Assembly: GCA_964462035.1 (NCBI GenBank) | Contig: CAYXAP010000008.1 | Span: 160,792 to 224,791 of the forward strand | Direction: 5' to 3' | Length of the DNA: 64,000 nt | Source: UBA1660 sp964462035 | GTDB taxonomy: Bacteria; Myxococcota_A; Polyangia; Polyangiales; Houyiibacteriaceae | Part shown: in pieces, positions 42,701 through 51,374 of the stretch | How the letters are laid out: each line of letters begins with the position of its first letter | Position numbering within the stretch: position 1 is the stretch's first letter | Translations under genes and position numbers: made by a program | Notes under the pieces: generated by a model | The model's database searches: none | Seen by the model: the letters and a program-made list of their open reading frames with translations, nothing else | What the model was told of the DNA's origin: nothing

Positions 42701-45700
42701 CGACGAGGGCCCCTGCAGTCGGCCAGCTTCACGCCAGAACGCCTTGGGCTTCTGCCGCAGGGCGAGCACCTGGGTCGCCGCGTAGCGGTGGGCCGGGTGG
42801 TCGCTCGCCAACATCTCGACGACCACGTTCACCAGCGCCTTGCGCCGGTCCTCTTCGGGCCACCCCTCCATCGCGGAGACTCGGTCGGGGATCGGTGGAC
42901 CGACGAGGCCCGTGGCGACCTCGCGAACCGCGTCGAGATCGGCGCGGGCCTCGAGCAAGCGCGCGGCCGCGAAGCGCAGGTCCGGCTGGGCGGATCCGAG
43001 CGCGCTGAGGAGCAGGTCCGGCGGCAGGTCGGCGCGGCGCAGCGCCAGGTCGCGAGCGACCACCACGGCAAAGCAGAGGTCGGCGACCGTTCGGTCCGCA
43101 TCGTCGAGCCCCGCGAGGATACCGCGAACGCCGTCCGGGCCGAGCGCCACGTAGCCGAAGATGGCGCCGACGCGAATCGGGCGGTGGTCGTGCGCGAGCG
43201 AGCCCGCGAGCACGGGGATCGCGCGGGTGTCGCCGAGCCGCGCGAGCCCCTCGGCGACCCAGCTGCGAACCGCGAGCGCTTCGTGGGCGAGTGCGTCGAC
43301 CAGCAGCCGCTCCCGTCCGGGCCGCGCCGCCGTGGCGAGCCCACGCGCACCGTGCTCGGCGACGAGAGGGTCGGCGTCCTCGAGCAGACCGCCGAGGAAC
43401 GCGAGCGTCTTCGGATCGCCGACGTCCGCGAGAGCCCCTGCCGCGCGCTGTCGGATCACGGGGTCCGGCCGCTGGAGGCTCTCTTCGGGGATGGAGAGCA
43501 GCGCCTCCATCGGCTCGATGGCCCGAGGGTCCCGACGCTTGCCGCAGAGCTCGCCCGCCCGAACCCGCAGACCGTAGAAGGCGCTCGCGAACGCGCGCGC
43601 GAAGGCGGTGGCGTGATCGGGCGCCAGCCGATCGACGGCCTCGATCGCAGCGAGGTGCACCCGCGGGTCCGGGTCGTCCACGAGGTCGACCACCTTCGCC
43701 AGCAGCGCCTCGCGAAGCGATGCGGGCAGCTTGGCGCAACCGAGCTTCCGAATCTCCGGCCGCGCCGACCCGAGCAGCGCGCCGTACACCTTCTCGTTCT
43801 CGCGGTGCGCGTCACTCTTGGCGACGAAGCGCTCGTAGGCCGTGCGGGCCACCGACGCGGAGGTGTCACCAGCCAGCTCGATGCCCAGCTCGTCCGCCCA
43901 CTCCTCGGTGATGCGCCCGAGGTCCTGCGCGACGGTCTCCCGCACGTCGGGGTGCCGCGAACGGGCGCCGCGGACGAAGGCATCGCGCGGGGCTTTCGGC
44001 TGCCAGCTGCGAAGGGTGCGGAACGCCTCCGACCGGACCCGGGCGTGCTCGTCGTCGAGCGCGTCCCCGAGGAGCTCGTCGGCGCGCGCCGCGAGCTCGG
44101 TGAGGCCGGCGTGCTCGCCGCTCCCGCCGAACGCCGTCAGCACCGGGAGCGCCCGCAGCCGCACGTCGGCGGCCTTCACCCGGAGCGCGAGCTCCGCGAG
44201 CGCCAGCAATCCAGCGGGCCCCTCCGGCGCGCCGAGCCGCTGGAGCGCATCGAAGGCCTGAGCGCGCACGTGCTCGTCCGGGTCGTCGAGGAGCCACTCG
44301 AGCCGCGCGGTCAGCCGAGTGTCGTGGGGCATCGCCATCGCGGCGCGCTCCATCGCTTCGACGACGCCACGGCGGAAGGCGGCATCCGGCTCGCGCGAGA
44401 GCGAGAGCAACGCACCAGAGGCGCGGCGGTCGGCGAGCACGCCGAGCGCACGCGCGCCGCGAACGGCGGAGTCGGGGCTCCGAGCCGCGAGCGCGGCGAA
44501 GAGCGGCTGCGCGTCGGCGTCGACCCAGCCCTCGTCGGCGTCCGGCGCCGCGACACCGGCTCGCTTCCGGATCCGCGCGAGCTCCTTGCGAGTGACCTCG
44601 TCGAGGCTGGCGAGCTGGGCCGCCAGCCCCGGCCGAAGCGCCACGGCGGCGAAGAAGGCCACGCGGCGGACCTCGGTCGCGTCGTCGTCGAGCGCGGCCT
44701 CGAGGAGCGCCTCTCCGTCGTCCCGCCCATCGCTGACCAGGCGGTGGAGTGCGAGCACCCGAACGTCCTCCGGTCCTTGCCGGAGCGCCGTGGCCAGCGG
44801 CTCGAGCGAGCCCGGCTCCGCGATCTCGAAGAGCGCCTCGAAGGCCTGGGCGCGGACCGCCTCGTGAGCATCGGAGAGCCCGTCGGCGATCAGCCCCGGC
44901 ACCAGTGGCGACACGTCGCGTAGCCCGGGCAAGAGCTTCATGGCAGCCACGCGCACGTCGTGGTGGCTCGCGCCGAGCGCAGCCCGCATCGGCGCGAGCG
45001 GTGTGTCTTCCTCGATGGTGCGCAGCGCCGCGAAGGCCGCCTCCCGGACCTTCGGCTCCGCGTCGTTCAGGGCCGTGCGAAGGGCCGGCCGCGCGAGTCG
45101 CCGAACGCCCGCGCCGAGGATCGACGCCGCCAGCGCCCGGAGCGTCGGCCGGCTGTCGGAGCCGAGCGCTCGTTCGATCAGCTGCCGCGCCTCGTCTTCG
45201 GGCAGCGTGGAGAGCTCGGTCAGCGCGGCCTTGCGGGTGTCGTCGGCTCGGGCACGCAGGTCGGCAGCGAGCTGCTCGAAGCGGGACTCGACCTCACGCC
45301 AGCCCTCGACCTGCCCCTGTACGTCGACGCGCTGAACGACGAGACGGCGCCCCTCGCTCGCGATGCACGCGAAGCCACCCGGCGCGCTCTTCGAGGAGCC
45401 GGAGTCCAGCACGACCAACCCGGTCGCCTTCGCGCTCGTGCCCACGGTCTTCGGGCGCCGTCGGCTGTCGACCTCCCAGGACTTGAGCGCGCCGTCCTCC
45501 GAGAGGGTGAGCATCTTCCGCGGGAGCTCACGCCCTTGCTCGTCGGACTGTTGGGCCAGCAACACGAGGCCGCGGACCGCCTCGTCGTGCGGCGCGCCAC
45601 CGCTTCGGTCTTCGAGGTCGACCGCGCCCTCGAGGAAGCAGAGCACGACCCGGCCGTCGGCGGTGCCGGCGACCACCCGCCGATCCTCGGTGACGGCGAG

Positions 45701-46252
45701 CGCAGTGACCGCGTCGGCGCCGAGGGACATCGTGCGGATCTCTCCGTCCGCCAGCGCGTCGAGCGCGACGGCGCGCGCGGCGCCATCCGAGCAACCGACC
45801 ACCAGCGTGTCTCCGGCGATGCACGCCGCGCTCAGCGGTCCCTCCGCGATGGCTCGGCTGCCATGGACCTTGCCTTTGGCGTCGAGCAGGTGGACCTGAC
45901 CCTTCGCGTCCGCCGCGACGACCCGGTCGCCCACCGCTGTGAGCGCGAGGACGGGCGCTCCGAGGCTCGCCTCGGCCTTCACTGGTCCGCCGGCGGCGTC
46001 GAAGCAGAGCACCCGGCCGTCGCGCGTGCCCACGTAGAGCCAGCCGTCCGCGAAGGCGAGCGCCTCGGCGCTGGTCGGCCCGATCGGCGCCGACCAGGAG
46101 TGCTCGACCGTTCGACCGACCTCGAAGACGTGCACCGAGGCGTCGAGGCCGTCGGTGGTGGATGCGTGCCGGTGCTCGCGTCGTCCGCCGATCGCGAGCT
46201 TGCGGTCGACGCCGGCGATGGCGCGCAGCCGTTCGAGGTGCGGCCCGCTCAC
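39755..46252 (-). CDS. Giant propeller-HEAT/ARM-repeat protein of retron locus
   Basis: About 2165 residues from GTG 46252 (the frame runs on to 46366, but GTG 46252 overlaps the preceding stop as GTGA, with the residues VSGPHLERLRAIAGVDRKLAIGG a natural start). The N-terminal 330 residues carry WD/PQQ-type propeller blades (LALAFADGWLYVGTRDGRVLCFD-like; EGRVVLCFLEGAVDL). The rest is an uninterrupted solenoid of HEAT/ARM helical pairs of about 38 residues (for example SEPDVRLAAMKLLPGLRD, VRRAAVAGLRSLYDEGSLEPLS). No catalytic motif. It overlaps the WHSWIM start by ATGA. I match it to the ARM component of type XIII retrons. Likely a scaffold that recognises the msDNA complex or a phage trigger. 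Confidence 0.8.
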   Translation of the reverse strand: MSGPHLERLRAIAGVDRKLAIGGRREHRHASTTDGLDASVHVFEVGRTVEHSWSAPIGPTSAEALAFADGWLYVGTRDGRVLCFDAAGGPVKAEASLGAPVLALTAVGDRVVAADAKGQVHLLDAKGKVHGSRAIAEGPLSAACIAGDTLVVGCSDGAARAVALDALADGEIRTMSLGADAVTALAVTEDRRVVAGTADGRVVLCFLEGAVDLEDRSGGAPHDEAVRGLVLLAQQSDEQGRELPRKMLTLSEDGALKSWEVDSRRRPKTVGTSAKATGLVVLDSGSSKSAPGGFACIASEGRRLVVQRVDVQGQVEGWREVESRFEQLAADLRARADDTRKAALTELSTLPEDEARQLIERALGSDSRPTLRALAASILGAGVRRLARPALRTALNDAEPKVREAAFAALRTIEEDTPLAPMRAALGASHHDVRVAAMKLLPGLRDVSPLVPGLIADGLSDAHEAVRAQAFEALFEIAEPGSLEPLATALRQGPEDVRVLALHRLVSDGRDDGEALLEAALDDDATEVRRVAFFAAVALRPGLAAQLASLDEVTRKELARIRKRAGVAAPDADEGWVDADAQPLFAALAARSPDSAVRGARALGVLADRRASGALLSLSREPDAAFRRGVVEAMERAAMAMPHDTRLTARLEWLLDDPDEHVRAQAFDALQRLGAPEGPAGLLALAELALRVKAADVRLRALPVLTAFGGSGEHAGLTELAARADELLGDALDDEHARVRSEAFRTLRSWQPKAPRDAFVRGARSRHPDVRETVAQDLGRITEEWADELGIELAGDTSASVARTAYERFVAKSDAHRENEKVYGALLGSARPEIRKLGCAKLPASLREALLAKVVDLVDDPDPRVHLAAIEAVDRLAPDHATAFARAFASAFYGLRVRAGELCGKRRDPRAIEPMEALLSIPEESLQRPDPVIRQRAAGALADVGDPKTLAFLGGLLEDADPLVAEHGARGLATAARPGRERLLVDALAHEALAVRSWVAEGLARLGDTRAIPVLAGSLAHDHRPIRVGAIFGYVALGPDGVRGILAGLDDADRTVADLCFAVVVARDLALRRADLPPDLLLSALGSAQPDLRFAAARLLEARADLDAVREVATGLVGPPIPDRVSAMEGWPEEDRRKALVNVVVEMLASDHPAHRYAATQVLALRQKPKAFWREAGRLQGPSSSQELRIPHTNWESEEQQPPRKGWVRGLFTRRSREPAPEGTERVLEVLSFVGGARGRAAPAAEESFEEHRRLAFGTYVGLVRQAPAAGEEDQTHRVRRDSLGRLAELASAEDVGRQVVLPVVRQSLNDPNHLVRRAAVAGLRSLYDEGSLEPLSLMLDSRSADVGKAAVDALWEAAQGGSDDAAARIRRAIDAAVPEVRKHALVVLPRLYEAGSAEPFIVALGSSYADVRLAVVDRLVDSTDDRVKQALTRAMESSHEDLRLKAAAALARRGDPRTVDVLGGLLRSERGTIAHHALEALVELSHARPGEAEVAASAAHAVAQRLQDDPDQTADRRALIGALGRIGSDAVGPVLLEVAGEEDAGARGLALAALTSIATDDAAGVQRLADGRTRRRFHEATLLRWLRELMASPHPDVRLQVANLLRDVDAEGAEEVLAELLGDRVEEVRVAACETLAFRVEHVEGARLDALASTLKRGRREMVLPAAIGLAARQRPEALQALLLVLVAGQQEERTRAVLALGDLGDPRAVDELRVFLDESAELEPEDAALAPFVARAYGRLLKHLPEDAPVRDEVRTELERLGTETLVPLRLAGLTGLREAGDARSRELLERQANDALEDDRVRRAAIGELAILGAPESEDVLAALVHDSPLAGEALTALERIFPEDRTRTSLHALQSNDGRLQARGAGFLVRHGDPETLANSLVSIREGAVRATLRRGLVRRHASPAAALRTLLASDSPAVWAEAAWIVGAQPERSADLAKDVAAALERARAKAHDVSDRAAIQQALEALLWAATTLGADGAAAARALVDDDAVESAVRREALRHLAKSAGDDTLGEAIFDDSRDVRALAGEALAGTDAGRALLESGKVDGAAAAPIVAALRGSDEASLYRGTRTRQLAVPVMLGGVPVPAMLALAAEAGKSEERLAAIQALGRLGGEAAADAEQTLAGVVDNDSEDEVRAAAYRSLRRLQRRRRRLAEGHAS

Positions 46253-48975
46253 AGCGTCGGCCCCTCTCGCACCGGGCGCGCCTCGACCGAGCCCGCCGGG
46301 ATGGCCACCTCGAGCTGCGGGTGAGCCGCTCGGATGAAGGCCAGCGCCGACACGCACGACTGCCACTCACCGAGCGCCGCCGAGTGGCTCATCTCCCCGA
46401 GGACCGGGACGATGATCGCGGCGAACTCGGCGTCACGGACACCCATGTCGCGCACGAGCTCGACGAGCCGACGCTTCGCCGTACCGGAGGCCAGCGGCTT
46501 GTCGACCGCCCCACCCTCGCGGCGCTCCATCCGCCCGGGCGGCAGCCCAAAGAGCACCCGTCGCAGGAAGCGACGCAGCGCGTTCGCCGACTCGAAGGCC
46601 TCGCCCTTCGCGCCGGGACGGTGCTTCTCCCACAGGAGCCGAACGGCGAAGAGGCGCACCTCGCGGTCGGCGCTGTCCATGAGCTGCGCGAGCTTCTCCG
46701 CGCCTCCGATCCGGTCGTAGTGCTGGCGGATCATGGTGAGCGCGAGCTCACGCGTGGACTTGGTCCGGCTCTCGGCCATCGCGAAGACCCGCTCCGCCTG
46801 CAGCCACGCGGCCGGCAGCGGGATCTCCGCGTCCTTCTCGCCGATGCCGAGCAGTGCATCCACGCCGACCCGGCGGGCCTCGGCGTAGCGCGCGTCTGCC
46901 AGTCGGTACGGGATCGTCGGGTCGTTCCAGTGGAGCATCTGCGCGCGCGCCACTTCGGATGCGAACGTCCGCGCCGCGACCGACCCATCACCGAGCAGGG
47001 GCTCGACGCGATCCACGCCGTAGTCGTCGTAGCCGTTCTTGGGCTCGACCCCGAGCGACCGGAGCTGGCCGGCCTTGGACAGGTCCGGGTGGTGCGCGCG
47101 AAGCCAGTCGAAGGCGAACTGTCGCTGCGCGTCGGGGCGCTTCTTCCCGCGCTCGTCCTTCGGGCCGGTCAGCGCCCACACGGTCGCCGCCCCACCCTCG
47201 ATGGCCGACGGACCGAAGCTCACCAGCAGCGCCCGTCGCGCGAAGTCGTTGAGTCGGGGGTCGGCGCGGGTCAACAGCCGCAGGAGCCAGTCGAAGCCGA
47301 GCATGCTCGGCTCCACGATCTCGCGGTTGCCGAGAACGGCCAGCGCGAAGTCCCGCAGAGTCGGCCGGCGGGTGAGCTCCTTGAGCCACTCGACGTCGAG
47401 GTCCGCGCCCTTCAACGCGCCGCGCGTGAGCCACCCGCGAGCCTGCTGCTGGGTGCGTGGGTCGAAGATGGCCCACTGGAACCACGCCATGCCGATGTCG
47501 GCGCCCTTGCGGGTCGAGAGCTCGCGGAGGAGGTTCCGCATGTCCCAGCTCAACGTCAGATACGGCGACCGAGTGGCCGCGACGAGATAGTCGGTCGGGA
47601 CCTTCTGCTTGGCATCCGCGAAGACCTTGGCAATCAGCTCGCCGTGGCCGGAGACGAAGGCGCGGACGTAGTCGTCTTGCGAGATGTCGTCCGGACCGAA
47701 ACCCTCGGCGAGCTTCTTCTTCGCCAGGTCCGAGAGCGACCCGATGGCGAGCATCTCGAAGATGCGTGAGAGCCCCAGCGTCTCCGGCTTCACCGCCTCG
47801 AGACGCGCCCGAATCAGCCCCGAGACCGACGACTGGAGCTCGCCCCTGGCCAGCTCCAACATGAAGTCGACGTCGAGGTCCGGCGCGTGGGCCTTCACGT
47901 AGTCGATGGCGTAGTCGGCGACGCCCTTGTCGCTGCTGCGAAGGAGCCCGAGCACCATGTCGTGCAGCCCGAGCCCACGCAGCTTGCTCTGGTGGAACTC
48001 GGGGTTGGCGCCGAGAAGCCGAACCACCAGCCGTTGGGTCGAGGGCAGCGGCTTGCTCCCCAGCCGGCGAATCCAGTCGGCGTCGATGGAGCGGAGCGCG
48101 TCCTCGAAATCCTGGTCGAGGCTACGGATGGCGAAGTCGGCGACCCACTCGTGGCGCGCGACCTCGAGCAGGAAGAGCAGCGGCTCCGGCGTGAGCTTCC
48201 AGGCGGCGTCGAAGGCGCGTTGCTCGAGCTTCTTGGGCACGCCGTTGAGCCACGCCGAGCGGTACCCGATCAGGGTCTCGTGCGCGAAGATGTGCCCGGC
48301 GATCCAGGCACCGTTCATCCAGTGGTCCGCCGGGTAGTGGCGGAGCACCTGCACCGCCATCTCGGGGAAGACCTCTGGCGCCGACTGGCCGACGAAGCGC
48401 AGATGGCGCCACGCGCGGCGCCGCAGGTAAGCGATGGTCGCGCCCGAGACCTCGGTCCGCTCGATGTCGGCCTGCCAGTGACCCGCGGCGTCGAAGCGGT
48501 AGGCGAGCGCGCCGAAGATCTCGACGTCGTGGCGGAGCTCCGCGGTCTTGTAGATGGTCTTCAGACCGCGCCAGAGACCCCACTTGATGCGGGCCCCGAG
48601 GATGATGGCGACCAGGGCGTTGCGCGCCCACGCGTCCGGCTCGGGGCCGTAGAGATCGATCAGCAGCTCGTCGAGCTGGAGTCGCTCCGGCGCCCACGGC
48701 GAGGCGAGCAACGCCTCCCAGGCGGACCGGCGAAGCGCTTTCTGCTCTTCCGGGTCCTTGGCCTCGAGGTTGTTCGGGTGCAGCGTCGTGCGGAGGCGGT
48801 CGAGCGTCCACGCATCGGGCGGTGGAACCTTCGACGGGTCGTGCGCGCCGTCCTCGCCGATGCCGGGCAGTGGATCGACCTGCTTGCTGTAGGCGATCAC
48901 CAGATCGGCGAACTCCGGGCTGCGCTTGGCCAACGCCAGCCTCAGATCGTCGAGCTGAATCCTCCCCGCGCTCAC
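46249..48975 (-). CDS. Large helical protein of retron locus
   Basis: 908 residues, no signal or membrane segments. N-terminus MSAGRIQLDDLRLALAKRSPEFADLVIAYSK. The chain is mainly helical with Trp-rich patches (GWLTRGALKGADLDVEWLKEL, YLTLSWDMRNLLREL, GEWQSCVSALAFIRAAH), possibly a degenerate HEAT solenoid but no clear repeat or catalytic motif. It stops with a GTGA overlap to the propeller-HEAT gene, so it is the first gene of the retron operon. ATG 48975 is preceded by 129 bases of spacer holding the probable operon promoter. I know no named family. It is not part of the simplest description of type XIII retrons I remember, so it may be an additional effector or sensor. Confidence 0.6.
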   Translation of the reverse strand: MSAGRIQLDDLRLALAKRSPEFADLVIAYSKQVDPLPGIGEDGAHDPSKVPPPDAWTLDRLRTTLHPNNLEAKDPEEQKALRRSAWEALLASPWAPERLQLDELLIDLYGPEPDAWARNALVAIILGARIKWGLWRGLKTIYKTAELRHDVEIFGALAYRFDAAGHWQADIERTEVSGATIAYLRRRAWRHLRFVGQSAPEVFPEMAVQVLRHYPADHWMNGAWIAGHIFAHETLIGYRSAWLNGVPKKLEQRAFDAAWKLTPEPLLFLLEVARHEWVADFAIRSLDQDFEDALRSIDADWIRRLGSKPLPSTQRLVVRLLGANPEFHQSKLRGLGLHDMVLGLLRSSDKGVADYAIDYVKAHAPDLDVDFMLELARGELQSSVSGLIRARLEAVKPETLGLSRIFEMLAIGSLSDLAKKKLAEGFGPDDISQDDYVRAFVSGHGELIAKVFADAKQKVPTDYLVAATRSPYLTLSWDMRNLLRELSTRKGADIGMAWFQWAIFDPRTQQQARGWLTRGALKGADLDVEWLKELTRRPTLRDFALAVLGNREIVEPSMLGFDWLLRLLTRADPRLNDFARRALLVSFGPSAIEGGAATVWALTGPKDERGKKRPDAQRQFAFDWLRAHHPDLSKAGQLRSLGVEPKNGYDDYGVDRVEPLLGDGSVAARTFASEVARAQMLHWNDPTIPYRLADARYAEARRVGVDALLGIGEKDAEIPLPAAWLQAERVFAMAESRTKSTRELALTMIRQHYDRIGGAEKLAQLMDSADREVRLFAVRLLWEKHRPGAKGEAFESANALRRFLRRVLFGLPPGRMERREGGAVDKPLASGTAKRRLVELVRDMGVRDAEFAAIIVPVLGEMSHSAALGEWQSCVSALAFIRAAHPQLEVAIPAGSVEARPVREGPTL

Positions 48976-49104
48976 GAGGCTTCGGAGCCTAGAGGGCCGC
49001 GCGAACGCACGTCAACGATCGTCCTCGGGACCGGCCGATGTCCGACGAGACTGACGGCTGAGCATCCGTAGAGCGGACGGATTCGGCTCAGCGAGCCGGC
49101 CGCA

Positions 49105-49959
49105 TCATGCCGCGACGGAGGCCGATCGCCGGGTCACGAAACCCACCACCGCGTCGATCACGTCCGGGTCTCGGAGGATCCGCCGATGACCGAGCCCCTG
49201 GGTCTCCAAGAACGTCGCTCCTGCCCATCGCTCGGCGATCGCGCGGCCCTCGGCGACGGCGACCTCCCGATCGTCGACGTCGTGGACGATGAGCCCCGGG
49301 CCATCGAGCTGCTCGGCGAAGCGTCCGGGCCGAACCTCGTCGACACGCGCGCCCCAGCGCCGCTCGATCTGCGCCTTGGTGGGGACGAGCACCTTTTCGG
49401 GGAAACCGAGGAGCGACGCGGTCTGAGCGAGGTAGCCCGGCAGGTTCTCTGCGGGTGCGATCGCCGCGAGTCGGCCGAGCGGGGCGTCGTGGTGGTGCGC
49501 CAGGAGCGCCGAAGAGGCGCCGAGGGAGTGAGCGATGGTTCCGTCGAAGGGTCCCATCGTCCGGGCCACCGCGCCGATCGCGCGAGCGAAGTCCGGCACC
49601 GCCGACCGCTTTCCGTCCGACGCGCCGTGCGCCGGTTGGTCGAACGCGACGACTCGGCAGCCCGCCGAGACGAGCGGCTCGGCGAAGACCGCCATCTGGC
49701 TCGCCGCCCCACCCCAGCCGTGGACGAGCAGCACCGATGGGCCGCCCTCGCCCCAGTGCCAGACCTGCAGCGCGCGACCGTCCTCGAGCTGGAGGCGCGA
49801 GCCAGTCGCACCGGTCATCCAGGCTCGTTCGCGATCGGGCATCCGGCGTGGCCGCGGCGTCGTGAAGAGCCGATGGAGGAGACCGGCGCCGAGCTCGGGG
49901 GAGAGCGCGGAGGACGCGGAGGCGGCGGCGCGAATGAAACGAACGGTCGTGCTATTCAT
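49105..49959 (-). CDS. Alpha/beta hydrolase
   Basis: 284 residues. Alpha/beta fold: VLLVHGWGGAASQM (about 76-89) with oxyanion HGWGG, the nucleophile elbow AHSLGAS (about 142-148, Ser144-like), and a late His in GLGHRRILRDPDV (about 257). Likely an esterase or similar; substrate unknown. The AUG 49959 codons 1-8 also contain the 19-base operator-like repeat, so the true start may be downstream, at ATG 49842. It follows the TetR gene in the same direction after 40 bases. Confidence 0.85.
   Translation of the reverse strand: MNSTTVRFIRAAASASSALSPELGAGLLHRLFTTPRPRRMPDRERAWMTGATGSRLQLEDGRALQVWHWGEGGPSVLLVHGWGGAASQMAVFAEPLVSAGCRVVAFDQPAHGASDGKRSAVPDFARAIGAVARTMGPFDGTIAHSLGASSALLAHHHDAPLGRLAAIAPAENLPGYLAQTASLLGFPEKVLVPTKAQIERRWGARVDEVRPGRFAEQLDGPGLIVHDVDDREVAVAEGRAIAERWAGATFLETQGLGHRRILRDPDVIDAVVGFVTRRSASVAA
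49938..49956 (-). promoter_or_regulatory. 19-base operator-like repeat, copy at hydrolase start
   Basis: The minus strand reads AATAGCACGACCGTTCGTT. An identical 19-mer occurs on the plus strand at 50596-50614, just upstream of the TetR gene. Two exact 19-mers flanking a TetR gene imply two TetR binding sites. Confidence 0.6.
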
Positions 49960-49999
49960 GAGGACTTCTTTCTCCGAGGTCGCCCTCGGGTGATCGGGT

Positions 50000-50587
50000 T
50001 CAGGCGCGGTGACGATCGACGAGCGAGTCGAACGCGCGGTTGGCGCGGCCGAGGGCGTCGCCGTCTTCGAGGAGCCGGGAGTACTGCTGGAAACCGGTGA
50101 GGATCCCCCAGAGCTCGAAGGTGAACTGGTCGACCGGGGTGCCCGCTCGGAGGTGGCCTTCGTCGACGGCCAGCTCCACCGCTCGGGTCACGGCCGCGAG
50201 CGCGTCTCCGAGATGCTTGGCGACCGCCTGACGGACGGGCCCATCGCGATCGTCGTAGTCGGTCGCCGCGGCCATGAAGGGGCAACCGCCGGCGAAGGCT
50301 TCGGTGTCCCAGGCGAGCCAGCGCTCGAAGAGCTTCGCGACGCGAGGGAGGCCCCTCGGCTTGGCGATGGCCGGCCGCAGCACGAGCTCGGTCCAGCGGT
50401 CGGCAGCCTCCTGGAGCACGTCGCGCTGTAGGCCTTCCTTGGACTCGAAGTGAGCGTAGAGCCCGCTCTTGGACATCCCCGTGCGCTTGGCCAGGACACC
50501 GATGGAGAGCCCCTCGAGCCCGAACTGGCTGGTCAGCTCGAGCGCTTCCTCGAGGATCGCTGCCCGGGTCTCTGCGCCACGTCCCAT
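50000..50587 (-). CDS. TetR-family transcriptional regulator
   Basis: 195 residues. HTH at about 22-48 (EGLSIGVLAKRTGMSKSGLYAHFESKEGLQ), with YAHF recognition helix. The C-terminal domain has a CPF motif in GGCPFMAAATDYDD, typical of TetR regulators of the AcrR/DUF-type that respond to electrophiles or small acids. It is divergent from the 229-aa membrane protein's stop side and sits before the hydrolase gene. Exact 19-base repeats before its own start and inside the hydrolase start suggest autoregulation and repression of the hydrolase. Confidence 0.92.
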   Translation of the reverse strand: MGRGAETRAAILEEALELTSQFGLEGLSIGVLAKRTGMSKSGLYAHFESKEGLQRDVLQEAADRWTELVLRPAIAKPRGLPRVAKLFERWLAWDTEAFAGGCPFMAAATDYDDRDGPVRQAVAKHLGDALAAVTRAVELAVDEGHLRAGTPVDQFTFELWGILTGFQQYSRLLEDGDALGRANRAFDSLVDRHRA

Positions 50588-50595
50588 GGTCGAAA

Positions 50596-50614
50596 AATAG
50601 CACGACCGTTCGTT
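50596..50614 (+). promoter_or_regulatory. 19-base operator-like repeat, copy upstream of tetR
   Basis: AATAGCACGACCGTTCGTT, nine bases before the TetR start codon on the minus-strand sense. It matches 49938-49956 in inverted orientation. Confidence 0.6.
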
Positions 50615-50625
50615 AGGTCACGCGA

Positions 50626-51315
50626 CTACGCGATCTTGGCGTCTTGTCTGACTCGAATCGGACGAAAGAGTCTCAAAAACAGGAAGAAGTTGACCAGAAT
50701 CGCCAGGGCCGCCAGAGCCACGAGCGCGAGCGACCCGCCGTAGGACGAGGGGGGCTCATCGGCCAGGAGCAGGTAGGACTCGCTCGAAACGGGCATCCCC
50801 ATCTTGCTCTCGAGGAAGCGTCGGACCGTGCCGAAGCGGCCACCGGCGTCGCCGAAGGTCACCAGCCGCCCACTGAACTCGCGGCGGGCCGAGGTCCGGG
50901 CGGCGTCTTCGCTCTCGACCGGGACCTGCACGAAGACCCCACGCTGACCCGCGAGCGGAAAGGCCCGGTAGCGACCGGCGCCGAGGATGCGGCCGTAGCC
51001 GACGGTCCCCGACGCCATGGGTGTGCCCTCGATGGTCACGTAGGCGTTGGGCTCGAGCGACGCGGGATCGAGATCGACCGCTTCGCCGAGCGCCATCGGG
51101 GTGCTCGGGTGGAAGAAGTAGGAGACGTCCCGGCGAATCGAGGCCAACAAGCCGACGGCCACGACCACAGAGAACGCCATCAGCGCCATGGTCGCGAGCT
51201 TGCGGCCCTTGGCCGGAGCCGGGAGCTCGAGGAGCTCGGGGTCGATCCCTTCGGCCGAGATCCGAGGCGAACCCTCGGGGACGAGGTCTTCTTCGATGGA
51301 GCCAGCGGTTGCCAC
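50626..51315 (-). CDS. Hypothetical two-helix membrane protein
   Basis: 229 residues. Helix 1 at about 40-60 (LATMALMAFSVVVAVGLLASI), a soluble middle (about 62-195) with the block AYVTIEGTPMASGTVGYGR, and helix 2 at about 197-218 (LALVALAALAILVNFFLFL). The middle could be an OB-like periplasmic or cytoplasmic domain. No family recognised. The TetR gene is downstream with a 38-base gap. Confidence 0.65.
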   Translation of the reverse strand: MATAGSIEEDLVPEGSPRISAEGIDPELLELPAPAKGRKLATMALMAFSVVVAVGLLASIRRDVSYFFHPSTPMALGEAVDLDPASLEPNAYVTIEGTPMASGTVGYGRILGAGRYRAFPLAGQRGVFVQVPVESEDAARTSARREFSGRLVTFGDAGGRFGTVRRFLESKMGMPVSSESYLLLADEPPSSYGGSLALVALAALAILVNFFLFLRLFRPIRVRQDAKIA

Positions 51316-51374
51316 GATGGGTTAGGACACCGTGTAACGAAAAAGGTTCGAGCGCCGCAAGCACACACGCGAAA

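Noticed and set aside
41018..44923. 1301-aa plus-strand frame inside the HEAT-repeat gene
   Set aside because: Composition Arg/Glu/His-rich and out of register with any repeat; it is the antisense shadow of the HEAT gene.
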